From assembly GCA_004353515.1 (NCBI GenBank), contig SMNZ01000001.1:1364001-1428000 (forward strand): a DNA stretch of 64,000 nt, given 5' to 3'. The DNA comes from Alteromonadaceae bacterium M269. Lineage in GTDB: Bacteria > Pseudomonadota > Gammaproteobacteria > Enterobacterales > Alteromonadaceae. The notes beneath the pieces were generated by a model. It was not told the origin of the DNA. It ran no database searches and worked only from the letters and a program-made list of their open reading frames with translations. Positions 1-7,929 of the stretch are shown piece after piece (position 1 is the first letter of the stretch; each line of letters opens with the position of its first letter). Made by a program: the position numbers and the translations under genes.

Positions 1-81
1 TGTGGCCCAATGGTTCGTTCCAGCTACCACGCTGATAAGCAAGCGGCTGGTATAGACGTTGTGAATTCTAAAGCTAAATGA
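1..81 (+). CDS. lipA: Lipoyl synthase C-terminus (partial; start lies before the window)
   Basis: Frame 1 reads CGPMVRSSYHADKQAAGIDV, the very conserved C-terminal segment of lipoyl synthase, the radical-SAM enzyme that inserts sulfur into octanoyl groups to make lipoate. Codons up to base 59 are host sequence. From base 60 the frame continues into the tip of the Tn7-like transposon, which adds a short foreign tail (VNSKAK) and a TGA stop at 79-81. The original ending (GNYKKVE, TAA) is now at 19,736-19,765. The insertion therefore swaps only the last few non-conserved residues, so the enzyme is probably still active. Identification is firm from the motif; retained activity is inference. Confidence 0.9.
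   Translation, partial: CGPMVRSSYHADKQAAGIDVVNSKAK
55..59. repeat. Target-site duplication, left copy (GACGT)
   Basis: GACGT directly precedes the TGTGAATTC tip of the transposon and is repeated directly after the other tip at 19,736-19,740. Five base pairs is the length known for Tn7-family elements. Confidence 0.9.
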
Positions 82-130
82 TACTGAACAATGCTATTTG
101 GTACTGAACATCGCTAAATGGTACTGGAAG
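60..130. repeat. Transposon end with three abutting TnsB-type sites
   Basis: After the TGTGAATTC tip, three 20-bp units follow head to tail at 71-90, 91-110 and 111-130, each close to NNGCTAAATGGTACTGAACA. The exact 20-bp period and absence of spacers resemble the overlapping TnsB sites of the Tn7 right end. The tnsE-like start codon lies only 11 bp beyond, so TnsB binding here could also affect its expression (inference). Confidence 0.85.
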
Positions 131-141
131 CATAGAAAACA

Positions 142-1881
142 GTGCCAGTATCCCAAGTGAAAACTAACACTATTTCGATCACTGAATTCCCCAAGGATGG
201 GAGATTTTGGATTGTTGACTGGTTAGGCGCTGTTGAAAAAAATCCAACTATAGAAAGCGAACCAACCTTTGAAGTTACTATTAGCCCTTTCCATAACAAC
301 TCTGATATTCACCTCCCCCCCAATAAAATAGTCAGTAAAGACGTCATTAGCTACGATGAACAACAATCTATCCAAGTCGGTGTTGGTCAATTGCCACTTG
401 TTAATATTGGTTCTATTTGGCTAGATGGAGAACGACAACTACAAGAAGCAGGAAGCGAAAAAGCCTATTACGATATAGAGATATCAGAAGAAACAACTCA
501 AACAATATTCGCCAGTCACAGAATCAAAGAAAGTGCTTTGATACCCTACAACTTTTATAGATATGGTTCGGGTAACAAGAACGCTCAACTCATGGCTATT
601 AAATATGAGAATGATCCACTGGGCATTTTAATCCCAATGATGGAACTTGCGCGGTTTTACTACACAGTCTCTACTGATTTAGCTCAAACTATATTCTCTG
701 GTGCGTTACAGCACAATATATCTTCTGTCGTTAATACAGAGAGAACAGGCCTTATTACTGATGAAAAACGGTGTGTTATAGGTTTAAGGCAACACTACAG
801 TAATGAAGATGGTTGGGTACTTGGTCGGATATTTTATGATAAAAACGCATGGAAAGGCGCTACTCTACCCCATGATGATATGATGAAGCATGCAATAAAC
901 AAAGAGCCAACCCATATTCGCTCTTGTTTTCCATTTGCTGGAGCAACAAATTTACGAGTAAGAGCTAAACCTATTAAGTGTTATGCGGACGATAGTTGGC
1001 GTTCATTAGTTTTATCGATAGAGCAATGCACAGCACCATTCCCATTTGAATATTTAACTGCAGATAGAGATAACAACGCCAAGAAAGCAGACCCAGACTC
1101 TGATATTCCTGACAACCAGAAAAAGCCAGCATTCCCCAAACCTCCCCCACCAAAACCTAAAAATGGAGATAAGCCGTTTCAAAGTAAACAAGCTCCGAGC
1201 AAGCACAATCAAGCCGAAACCCTTTCTTTACCATCTCAGCGATTCGCTGCTTTGATGGGTAAAGAAGTAGATATGCCAGAAAAAGAGCAATGTAATTATA
1301 TCAGCAAACGATTTAACGATGATAAAGCCAAAAAAACTAACAAACTCGGTACCGGAAAAGGAACTAGTGGAGAGTCTAATACAGGTAAAGGTTCGGTAAA
1401 CGTTAAGCATGTAAGGCGAGAAGCACTGCCAGCCAGCTTCGATGTTTTTAAAAATGCAATCATTGAGCTTAATCGAAAAGACGGTATTCAAGCGTTAATT
1501 CGCAACCTTGATACCAGAAACACAATTATTCCTTTGACTGGACCATCACACAAAAGACAATGGAGTTACCTTAACTCTGACGAATTGAGCAGAAGACAGA
1601 TTATTGCCGCTGACATAAAAACTAATAACCAAATTTTTACCCTAGTAGAAGTTCAAGGCAGGCCAAATCAAACTCTAAAGGTTGCACTCCTTAGCAAAGT
1701 CGATAAATCAAAGATCAACGAGAATGAGTTACATATATTATTGCTCAAATTGGCTTATTTAAAAGGTGTCTGGGACAATATGAACAATACCTCTATTGAA
1801 GATTTACAAATATCGACCATGAAACATACATGGCCAACAGCTCAAGACTTTTCTAATTCGATTCTCTTACGTATCAACTAA
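142..1881 (+). CDS. tnsE: TnsE-like transposition target-selection protein
   Basis: A 579-residue protein at the lipA-proximal tip of the transposon. Two stretches resemble Tn7 TnsE as I remember it: residues about 162-189 (IPMMELARFYY...) match the 'IPQLELAR' segment, and residues about 490-540 match the TnsE C-terminal domain (the FTLVEV and ALLSKVD area). A proline/lysine-rich low-complexity linker (about 330-350) separates the halves. In Tn7, TnsE directs insertion into lagging-strand DNA during replication and conjugation through the sliding clamp. The start is GTG at 142, because a TAG at 133-135 closes the frame; no clear ribosome site is visible. It is detached from tnsABC-tniQ and in the same direction as lipA. 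The family call is from remembered motifs, not an alignment. Confidence 0.65.
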   Translation: MPVSQVKTNTISITEFPKDGRFWIVDWLGAVEKNPTIESEPTFEVTISPFHNNSDIHLPPNKIVSKDVISYDEQQSIQVGVGQLPLVNIGSIWLDGERQLQEAGSEKAYYDIEISEETTQTIFASHRIKESALIPYNFYRYGSGNKNAQLMAIKYENDPLGILIPMMELARFYYTVSTDLAQTIFSGALQHNISSVVNTERTGLITDEKRCVIGLRQHYSNEDGWVLGRIFYDKNAWKGATLPHDDMMKHAINKEPTHIRSCFPFAGATNLRVRAKPIKCYADDSWRSLVLSIEQCTAPFPFEYLTADRDNNAKKADPDSDIPDNQKKPAFPKPPPPKPKNGDKPFQSKQAPSKHNQAETLSLPSQRFAALMGKEVDMPEKEQCNYISKRFNDDKAKKTNKLGTGKGTSGESNTGKGSVNVKHVRREALPASFDVFKNAIIELNRKDGIQALIRNLDTRNTIIPLTGPSHKRQWSYLNSDELSRRQIIAADIKTNNQIFTLVEVQGRPNQTLKVALLSKVDKSKINENELHILLLKLAYLKGVWDNMNNTSIEDLQISTMKHTWPTAQDFSNSILLRIN

Positions 1882-1893
1882 GCTATAGAGAAC

Positions 1894-1916
1894 AGAAAAG
1901 CCTGCGAGGAGCAGGC
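1894..1916 (-). terminator. Rho-independent terminator after the GHKL ATPase gene
   Basis: GCCTGC and GCAGGC form a six-pair stem with a five-base loop. Read on the minus strand, the stem is followed by TTTTCTGTT. It lies about 65 bp past the stop codon of the minus-strand ATPase gene. Confidence 0.55.
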
Positions 1917-1980
1917 AAAAATGCAAACTATTGTGGTGCGTGGCTACGCCAGTACTTCTTAGTAATCACACTAGTACACT

Positions 1981-3810
1981 TTAGCTATTACTTACTTTCT
2001 TTTTAATCATTGATATGATGAATGGTTCAAGTAGCTTGAAAGCTGGCTTTAAATCCATTGCATTATAGTTCCAATAAACACCAGAATGTTTTGTGCAATT
2101 TCCTCTGTCAGCTATATCTCTTATTATATTCTTAAGTTCTGATTTTTTCGTTTTATCAGATGTAAACTCAATTACCCTCGAACCTAAAAACTCTGGAAAT
2201 GCAGTTTTATCATTCCGTCCCAGCAAAGCAGTCAAACACTCCAAGAATGACCACGCACCAATATACATAAGTACAGAATGCTGTTTAAGCGAGAGCTTAC
2301 ACAAGGAATTATAAAGCTGTTCAACCTTAGCTTCTCTAAGTAATTTAAGAGTGTTTAGTAATTCATCAGATGCTTCTATCCTATTTTCGGGAAGAGGCTC
2401 AAAATTATTAGCACTACTGTTTCCTTCTGAACTACTTTGCCCATTATTTTCGCTATTTGAAGAAGTATCAGGGTCACCATGATTACTTGACTCACTTTCT
2501 CCTTTGCTCGTCGTGCCGTCAGTACCGTTTGGACTCTCAGTGCCACTGCCACCTTCTTTACTTTCTGAGCTTTCATGAGAACCATTTTCTGATTCATTCA
2601 CTTCGACTAATGGAGTTCCTTTTTTACCTATATTTACGATATTTCCCTGTTCAATTAGCTCTTTATATATTTCAGCATTAGGCGATTTTTTTTCTTCCTT
2701 ATTTCTAAATTTATCTGCCTGAAATAAAAGATCTGCATTATATTCATTCTGCAACCTGCTTCTTAGCTCATCGTAGAAAGGCTTTAAGTTTTCATTAAAA
2801 TTAGTCTTCATAAAATCGACAGGAAACTCATCCATATGTAATTCACCATAAATCCTTTGCGCGGCATATTTATTAACAGTTCCTAATAAATGTTCGGGTA
2901 TGTTGTTTCTAACAGTAGTGCCTTCAATTACTCTTTTATTCCTTAGAAGTCGCAAACCTGGTTGCTTATAACTTCCTTTGTTCCTCACCATTACAAACCC
3001 TGTAACCTTTCTGCCATTATATTTGAAATCAAGCGGTATTCTCCAGGAAACTAATACTTTTTGATTGATAATCGACCCTTTATCAATAGGCGGATATACC
3101 ATTACATCAGGCTCAAAAAGTTCGGCTTTAGATGGTTTAAGTCGATGCCCATCAAAGAATATCTCGATAGATAATATATCTAGGAACTTAACAAAGGTTT
3201 CCTTCAGAAAGGGAAAAACTGTCTCTTCATAATACCCCTTTGTTTCAGGCCTTATATGATTTTTGAAAGTCAAAACAGTATAGTGCTCTGAACTATCTGC
3301 TTGTTCCAATATTACAGGGGCTTCTGATTTACCTTCAGAGATTAGGTGCTTTAAATTAAAGTCAAATGACAACTTTTCACTCTCGCCAAGAGCTGATGTT
3401 CTAATAGACCAGCTTTCAGTGAACCAAATCGCTGAGCTTTTCATCCCTATTCCATATACACTGAGGCTTTTTTGTGAGTGTATTCCGAGTTGAACACCCA
3501 ACCTCAAAGCTCTCTGCATATCAGATTTTTTAATTCCTCCAGCATTATCCGATATTGTTATCATGTTTTCTGAAGTAGAGACATCAATACGAACATTAAG
3601 TTTAGGTTTAACGCCGTTTGCCAGTTTTTCTAAACCACTTTGATTGTCTAAAAACGATTGAATACTATTGTCGATAAGTTCAGCATAAGCGGTCTCTAGG
3701 TCGTAATTTAAGTGTTGCAAAACACCATATATCTGCATTTCGGGGGAGACATCGACTGGAAAGCTGTTACGTTGCTCCGGGTTACTATCTTCACTTCCAT
3801 AACGGGCCAT
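1981..3810 (-). CDS. GHKL (MORC/MutL-like) ATPase with possible C-terminal HEPN-like domain
   Basis: The N-terminal half has the GHKL ATP-binding signature: ELIDNS (N-box, E44, D47, N48), ISDNAGGI (about 87-93) and YGIGMKS (about 119-125). An S5-like middle region follows. Residues about 410-475 are a Ser/Gly/Glu/Asn-rich linker. The last ~120 residues are helical and contain RGNCTKH (R569-H575), an R-x5-H spacing like that of HEPN RNases; that domain call is speculative. Prokaryotic MORC-like ATPases are known beside C5 methylases in restriction-like operons, and here the methyltransferase gene lies 104 bp upstream on the same strand. A role in phage defence is inferred from this pairing and from being transposon cargo. 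Confidence 0.75.
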   Translation of the reverse strand: MARYGSEDSNPEQRNSFPVDVSPEMQIYGVLQHLNYDLETAYAELIDNSIQSFLDNQSGLEKLANGVKPKLNVRIDVSTSENMITISDNAGGIKKSDMQRALRLGVQLGIHSQKSLSVYGIGMKSSAIWFTESWSIRTSALGESEKLSFDFNLKHLISEGKSEAPVILEQADSSEHYTVLTFKNHIRPETKGYYEETVFPFLKETFVKFLDILSIEIFFDGHRLKPSKAELFEPDVMVYPPIDKGSIINQKVLVSWRIPLDFKYNGRKVTGFVMVRNKGSYKQPGLRLLRNKRVIEGTTVRNNIPEHLLGTVNKYAAQRIYGELHMDEFPVDFMKTNFNENLKPFYDELRSRLQNEYNADLLFQADKFRNKEEKKSPNAEIYKELIEQGNIVNIGKKGTPLVEVNESENGSHESSESKEGGSGTESPNGTDGTTSKGESESSNHGDPDTSSNSENNGQSSSEGNSSANNFEPLPENRIEASDELLNTLKLLREAKVEQLYNSLCKLSLKQHSVLMYIGAWSFLECLTALLGRNDKTAFPEFLGSRVIEFTSDKTKKSELKNIIRDIADRGNCTKHSGVYWNYNAMDLKPAFKLLEPFIISMIKKKVSNS

Positions 3811-3914
3811 CTACTTCTCCTTAATAAAAAACTTTGGGGGATGGGTACTATAGAAAACAACTAAGATGAGAGCTTATTTTTTACCACAAAAGCATGTACG
3901 GGTAAAGATATTAC

Positions 3915-5240
3915 CTAAATTAGTATCTTATTCAGGCTTTCTCCAATTTCTTGTACAATTTTTGCGTTAACTGCATTACCTATAGCTTTAAAGCTGCCCG
4001 ATTCACTATGAGGTATCATTCTGAGCCCATGTAAGTGCTGTAACTTTGCAGCTTCAAATTTCGAAATGTAGCGACATTGAGAACCAATTATCGGTGTTTG
4101 TGTTGATGTCATGGATATTAATGAAGGTGCAATTTCAGGTTTTGAGATTCTGATACCCGAAGCACGGAATTGGATTAAATGTTTGAATATATCAGGCAAA
4201 CTTCTATGCCCTCTCCATTCCAGTATCTGCCAACTATTGTTCCTTTTATCAAGCCCTACCTTCCAACTATCAATAAAAGACTGATTTTCTTCGTAAATTT
4301 TTCTACTATTTGATGCTGACTGATACACCCAATCAGCTACTCTTTTGTTCCTCCTAGTATAACTAGGCATTTTATCTAGCAACTCTTGCATACTATTGCA
4401 GCTTGAGAGGGGTTGCCCATAAGCACCTTTAAAGGCCTTCAATTCTTCTAGTGTTAAGTCACCGAAATCCATTGGATAAGTAGCACCAAACTCTGGGGCC
4501 ACTAGGCCCAAATGATTTAATCCAGCTCTTCCGATATGCTTAACGAGCACTTGCCAATGCCTAAGCTGATCCAATTTTTCCTTTTGCAATTCCTTGGTGC
4601 CTTCATCATCTAAGTATTCCTCGAGGAACTGTTGACTATAATCTTTACTTGCGGGCCATTCGAAATGATTAACATCAATATCTTCCCTACTAAGCATAAT
4701 GAATATCCTTTTCCTATTCTGTGGAATCCCTAAATCAACGGGAGATATTATTTTATGTTGTAGCTTATAGCCTATATCACTAAAGGCCTTATTGAGATAT
4801 GACCAAAACTGTCCTTCAGAAATAGTTTTAATCTTGGGAACATTCTCGAGAAGTATTACCTGCGGCTTATGATACTTCGCTATTCTGACAACTTCATCTA
4901 TCAGTTTACCCGACTTAGGGCATTTCCTGCCTTTCTGACTCCCTGCCAATGAAAAAGGCTGGCATGGAAATCCGGCACAAATGACATCGTGCTCTGGGAT
5001 TTCTTCTTCCCTGATATGGCGAATGTCTCCCACTGGAATTAAAGAATGGTTTACAGCGTACAGCTCTCTCAATTCATGATCTAACTCACTTGCAAAAACA
5101 CATTCAAACCCTGCGTTGGACATACCTACATGAAATCCACCAAGCCCAGCAAATAAATCTATAAACCTAACAGGTGAAGGGTTATATCGGGTAGAGCTGA
5201 AACTGGAGTAGGACTCATTAACTAAGCTTGATATGTCCAT
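3915..5240 (-). CDS. DNA (cytosine-5-)methyltransferase
   Basis: A 441-residue C5 methylase with motifs in normal order: I (FIDLFAGLGGF, about 26-36), IV with the catalytic cysteine (AGFPCQPFS, C93), VI (LLENV, E132), VIII (QNRKRIFIM), a variable target-recognition region, IX (about 370-390) and X (AIGNAVNAKIV). It transfers a methyl group from S-adenosylmethionine to cytosine in a specific site; the site cannot be read from sequence. It is upstream of the GHKL ATPase gene and divergent from the SprT-like gene, with a strong palindrome between them. No restriction nuclease or Vsr protein is adjacent, so it is either an orphan methylase or part of an unusual defence set with the ATPase. Confidence 0.93.
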   Translation of the reverse strand: MDISSLVNESYSSFSSTRYNPSPVRFIDLFAGLGGFHVGMSNAGFECVFASELDHELRELYAVNHSLIPVGDIRHIREEEIPEHDVICAGFPCQPFSLAGSQKGRKCPKSGKLIDEVVRIAKYHKPQVILLENVPKIKTISEGQFWSYLNKAFSDIGYKLQHKIISPVDLGIPQNRKRIFIMLSREDIDVNHFEWPASKDYSQQFLEEYLDDEGTKELQKEKLDQLRHWQVLVKHIGRAGLNHLGLVAPEFGATYPMDFGDLTLEELKAFKGAYGQPLSSCNSMQELLDKMPSYTRRNKRVADWVYQSASNSRKIYEENQSFIDSWKVGLDKRNNSWQILEWRGHRSLPDIFKHLIQFRASGIRISKPEIAPSLISMTSTQTPIIGSQCRYISKFEAAKLQHLHGLRMIPHSESGSFKAIGNAVNAKIVQEIGESLNKILI

Positions 5241-5262
5241 TTTACTTACCTATATTTTTTAT

Positions 5263-5293
5263 GCTATTGTTTTGTTTCGTACGATACAATAGC
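5263..5293. promoter_or_regulatory. Palindrome between the methyltransferase and SprT-like genes (candidate operator)
   Basis: GCTATTGT at 5,263-5,270 and its exact complement ACAATAGC at 5,286-5,293 frame a partly symmetrical centre. The repeat lies in the 59-bp gap between the divergent starts at 5,240 and 5,300, a natural place for a shared operator. The binding protein is unknown; the methyltransferase itself is one candidate. Confidence 0.45.
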
Positions 5294-5299
5294 ACAATT

Positions 5300-6052
5300 A
5301 TGATAGAGGTCAAGAAAACTACCAGAAGCTTATATGAGGCACTTGAAAAAGCGTTTGATCACTTCAATCAAACACTCTTTGATGGGAAGCTACCTAGATG
5401 CCTGATTACTCTGAGAAGCAATCGAGGGTATGCTGGTAGCTTATCGAAGGAAAGATGGCTTCACCCTAATGGCACCAAAACCCATGAATTATCTATCAAC
5501 CCTTTGTTTATTAACGATCAATGTCTAATTAAGTTATTCGAAGTCATAGTTCATGAGCAGGCTCATCTATTTCATGTGCTAAATGGTACCAGTTGTAGAT
5601 ATGGTTACCACGATAAAAACTGGGCAGAAACAATGGAGTCACTAGGCTTAGTACCAAGTCATAATGGGGAAGTGGGAGGAAAAAAGACAGGGCAGAAAAT
5701 GTCACAGTATGTTCTAAAAGGAGGTACGTTCTATGAAGCTTCCAAATCGTTGTTGTCTTCAGGCTTTAATCTAGAGTGGGTAGATTCCTTCTATATTAAT
5801 AGTAAGCAGGTGAGCACGAATACATTTTATAGCGCTATTACAAATAGTGATTTGGAGTCATTATTAAATGCCAATGTATCATTTGACATAGGTCAGTTAA
5901 TCCATAATTACAAATCGAATAGTAGCTCTTATGAGAAAAGGAAGTTCAAATATACTTGCTCTAAGTGTGGAGTTTCGGTATGGGGTAAAGCTAATTTAAA
6001 TTTAAACTGTGGAGACTGCAATATAGTGATGTGTAGAGCACCATTTAGATGA
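5300..6052 (+). CDS. SprT-like zinc metalloprotease (transposon cargo)
   Basis: A 250-residue protein starting at ATG 5,300 (MIEVKKTTRSLYEALEKAF); the reading frame extends 24 codons upstream but through AT-rich intergenic sequence and the palindrome. The SprT-like core carries the zinc-peptidase motif VHEQAHLFH. A C-terminal zinc ribbon has paired cysteines (CSKCG and CGDC). SprT/Spartan proteins degrade DNA-bound or crosslinked proteins; a similar role here is inference. The gene diverges from the methyltransferase and converges exactly on tniQ, whose stop begins at the next base. It is distinct from the chromosomal sprT at 19,865. Confidence 0.8.
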   Translation: MIEVKKTTRSLYEALEKAFDHFNQTLFDGKLPRCLITLRSNRGYAGSLSKERWLHPNGTKTHELSINPLFINDQCLIKLFEVIVHEQAHLFHVLNGTSCRYGYHDKNWAETMESLGLVPSHNGEVGGKKTGQKMSQYVLKGGTFYEASKSLLSSGFNLEWVDSFYINSKQVSTNTFYSAITNSDLESLLNANVSFDIGQLIHNYKSNSSSYEKRKFKYTCSKCGVSVWGKANLNLNCGDCNIVMCRAPFR

Positions 6053-7030
6053 CTAGCATTGTCTCCATTCAGCTAGACAAGGTTCATTTGAGTCTCGATA
6101 TAAATAATTTTTTTGAATAGCACCTTGGGATATCGCAATCTTTAATTTTTTGTTATTCGCGCCAATTAACCACCAAGCCATCTGCAACACATAGTGTCTC
6201 TCAGTAACACTTAGCGCTTCAAAGGATGATGAAAATTCAACCTTTTGCGGCCTGATTAGTGACTTAGCATGAATGTAGTCAGTTAATTTAGAATAATACC
6301 GATGTGATGAAAGTAATTTGCACACTTGATGCAAGAGTACTAACCGCTCGTAATTGAGGGGTCCAGAATTAACAAAATTTCTCTGCACTGCCTTCAATAC
6401 TCTGGTCCACATATTGAGTGATACTTGATTATCAATATCGATTGGCACTACAGGTGATTGTGTAAGTGACTCACCACACCTCCAACATTCATCTAAACCA
6501 GATATGTCAAATACGTTTGGCTTTCCAAGTTCTGTACGATGAAATGCAACTGGCGCATCACAGTTCCAGCACTTATTACTTAATAGAGTTCGGTGCTTAG
6601 GGCAGAATGTAAAAAAGCCGAGACGCCAAGCTAATCTAAAATATGGAGTATCATCCTCTGCAAGACAAAGCGGACAATATTGCATACCAAATCCTTTATA
6701 TACTCTATGAGTCATCTTTAAAGGCAATACCCACCTGAGTTGCCCAGATGTTTTCATCATTGGAAACAGACGCTTTTCGTAAAGCTTCAGAGTTGTTTTA
6801 TCTATAACTTTTAGGGAAGTACCGGTCTTTTCTGACATTGGAATCAAGATCCAATCAGGGGATTGACGATCTATATCACGGTTCCAAACCTGTTTTTGAT
6901 TGCCGAAAGCGCAAATGCTGAATGTCTGGATTTTTAAGCCATTAGCATGAGCAGTCCTGACTAACCAAGATGACAGGCATTCACCAGGCAAAGGGTGCGG
7001 ATGCATTGGCCAGAGTTTGCCAGAGAGCAT
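6053..7030 (-). CDS. tniQ: TniQ/TnsD-family target-selection protein
   Basis: A 325-residue TniQ-domain protein. The N-terminus has the family start (PHPLPGECLSSWLVRTAHANG), followed by zinc-binding pairs C119/C122, C143/H146, C154/C157 and C182/C185. It is shorter than Tn7 TnsD (about 500 residues), so part of the C-terminal DNA-reading region may be reduced. TnsD/TniQ proteins bind an attachment site and recruit TnsC; here the site would be the lipA 3' end. Its start overlaps the tnsC stop by one base, indicating translational coupling and a tnsA-B-C-tniQ operon. It is the only TniQ seen in the window, and no CRISPR-Cas genes accompany it. Confidence 0.9.
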   Translation of the reverse strand: MLSGKLWPMHPHPLPGECLSSWLVRTAHANGLKIQTFSICAFGNQKQVWNRDIDRQSPDWILIPMSEKTGTSLKVIDKTTLKLYEKRLFPMMKTSGQLRWVLPLKMTHRVYKGFGMQYCPLCLAEDDTPYFRLAWRLGFFTFCPKHRTLLSNKCWNCDAPVAFHRTELGKPNVFDISGLDECWRCGESLTQSPVVPIDIDNQVSLNMWTRVLKAVQRNFVNSGPLNYERLVLLHQVCKLLSSHRYYSKLTDYIHAKSLIRPQKVEFSSSFEALSVTERHYVLQMAWWLIGANNKKLKIAISQGAIQKNYLYRDSNEPCLAEWRQC

Positions 7031-7929
7031 TATCTAGCTCCAGTATCTAATCTCCGTTTGCGTTGAGAGGGTGTTACCCATCCAATGCTATCTAAAATTT
7101 TAGGAGTAATATATTCTTGCTTGCTGACAATCGCTTCAACACTAGCATCGCTCAATACTCTTGAGAGTTCACCGATATTTCCTTCACACATAGTAAATAA
7201 CCTGGCTGATAAACTTTTACTATGAAGTTTAGACGGTAACTGTAAAGGCAACATATGTTCAAAACTCACAAGCAACCTAAGGAAGTTCTCATCAAGAGTC
7301 CAGCGAGGTAATTCAGCCGGCTCAAACCTGTTTGCTATCTGAGGTTCAGTTTGCATAGCACGAAATGCGTCTTTCGTTCCGGCTGCAACAATTGAAATTT
7401 GTAATTCATTACTCAGATACTTGAGCACATTAAGAAAAGCACGTTGCTTGTTAATTGGGCCAGCTAGAATAGAGTGTATTTCGTCAATCACTAATACTTT
7501 TAATCCAACGTAACGCAGTATTTTAACAACCTGGAATTGCTTTCTATCTACTCTGTCATTAGCTTTGTAGGTAGCAAATACCGAATCAAGCAACGTATTA
7601 TAAAGTCGAGCTTCATCTGGAACTGGTGGAGATTGAATGTATAGTACTGGTGCTATTATCCCCTCACCTTCTGGATTATCTTCTGCAGGATGCTTATTGC
7701 AGAACCTTGTTACCAGGGATGTTTTACCATTATTCGATTCACCCACGATTAGCATGCTCGGCATACGACTCTTTCTTGGGTAAACCAACAAATCTTCTAG
7801 TTTTCTCAAAATACGTTGTGCTACGGGATAGCCAATCCACCGATCTGAACGAATTTTTTCGATCCGTTCGCCATCACTGAGTAAAAGCAGCTGAGCTGTT
7901 TCAGGTTTTAAATGACTTATATCACTCAT
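7030..7929 (-). CDS. tnsC: TnsC-type AAA+ ATPase transposition regulator
   Basis: A 299-residue AAA+ ATPase with Walker A GESNNGKT (63-70) and Walker B VLVIDE (D149, E150). TnsC/TniB proteins polymerise on target DNA with ATP and link the target selector (TniQ) to the transposase (TnsAB). The length is at the short end of the family, closer to TniB than to Tn7 TnsC (about 550 residues). The start overlaps the tnsB stop (ATGA), and the stop overlaps the tniQ start, so all are co-translated. Confidence 0.92.
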   Translation of the reverse strand: MSDISHLKPETAQLLLLSDGERIEKIRSDRWIGYPVAQRILRKLEDLLVYPRKSRMPSMLIVGESNNGKTSLVTRFCNKHPAEDNPEGEGIIAPVLYIQSPPVPDEARLYNTLLDSVFATYKANDRVDRKQFQVVKILRYVGLKVLVIDEIHSILAGPINKQRAFLNVLKYLSNELQISIVAAGTKDAFRAMQTEPQIANRFEPAELPRWTLDENFLRLLVSFEHMLPLQLPSKLHSKSLSARLFTMCEGNIGELSRVLSDASVEAIVSKQEYITPKILDSIGWVTPSQRKRRLDTGAR

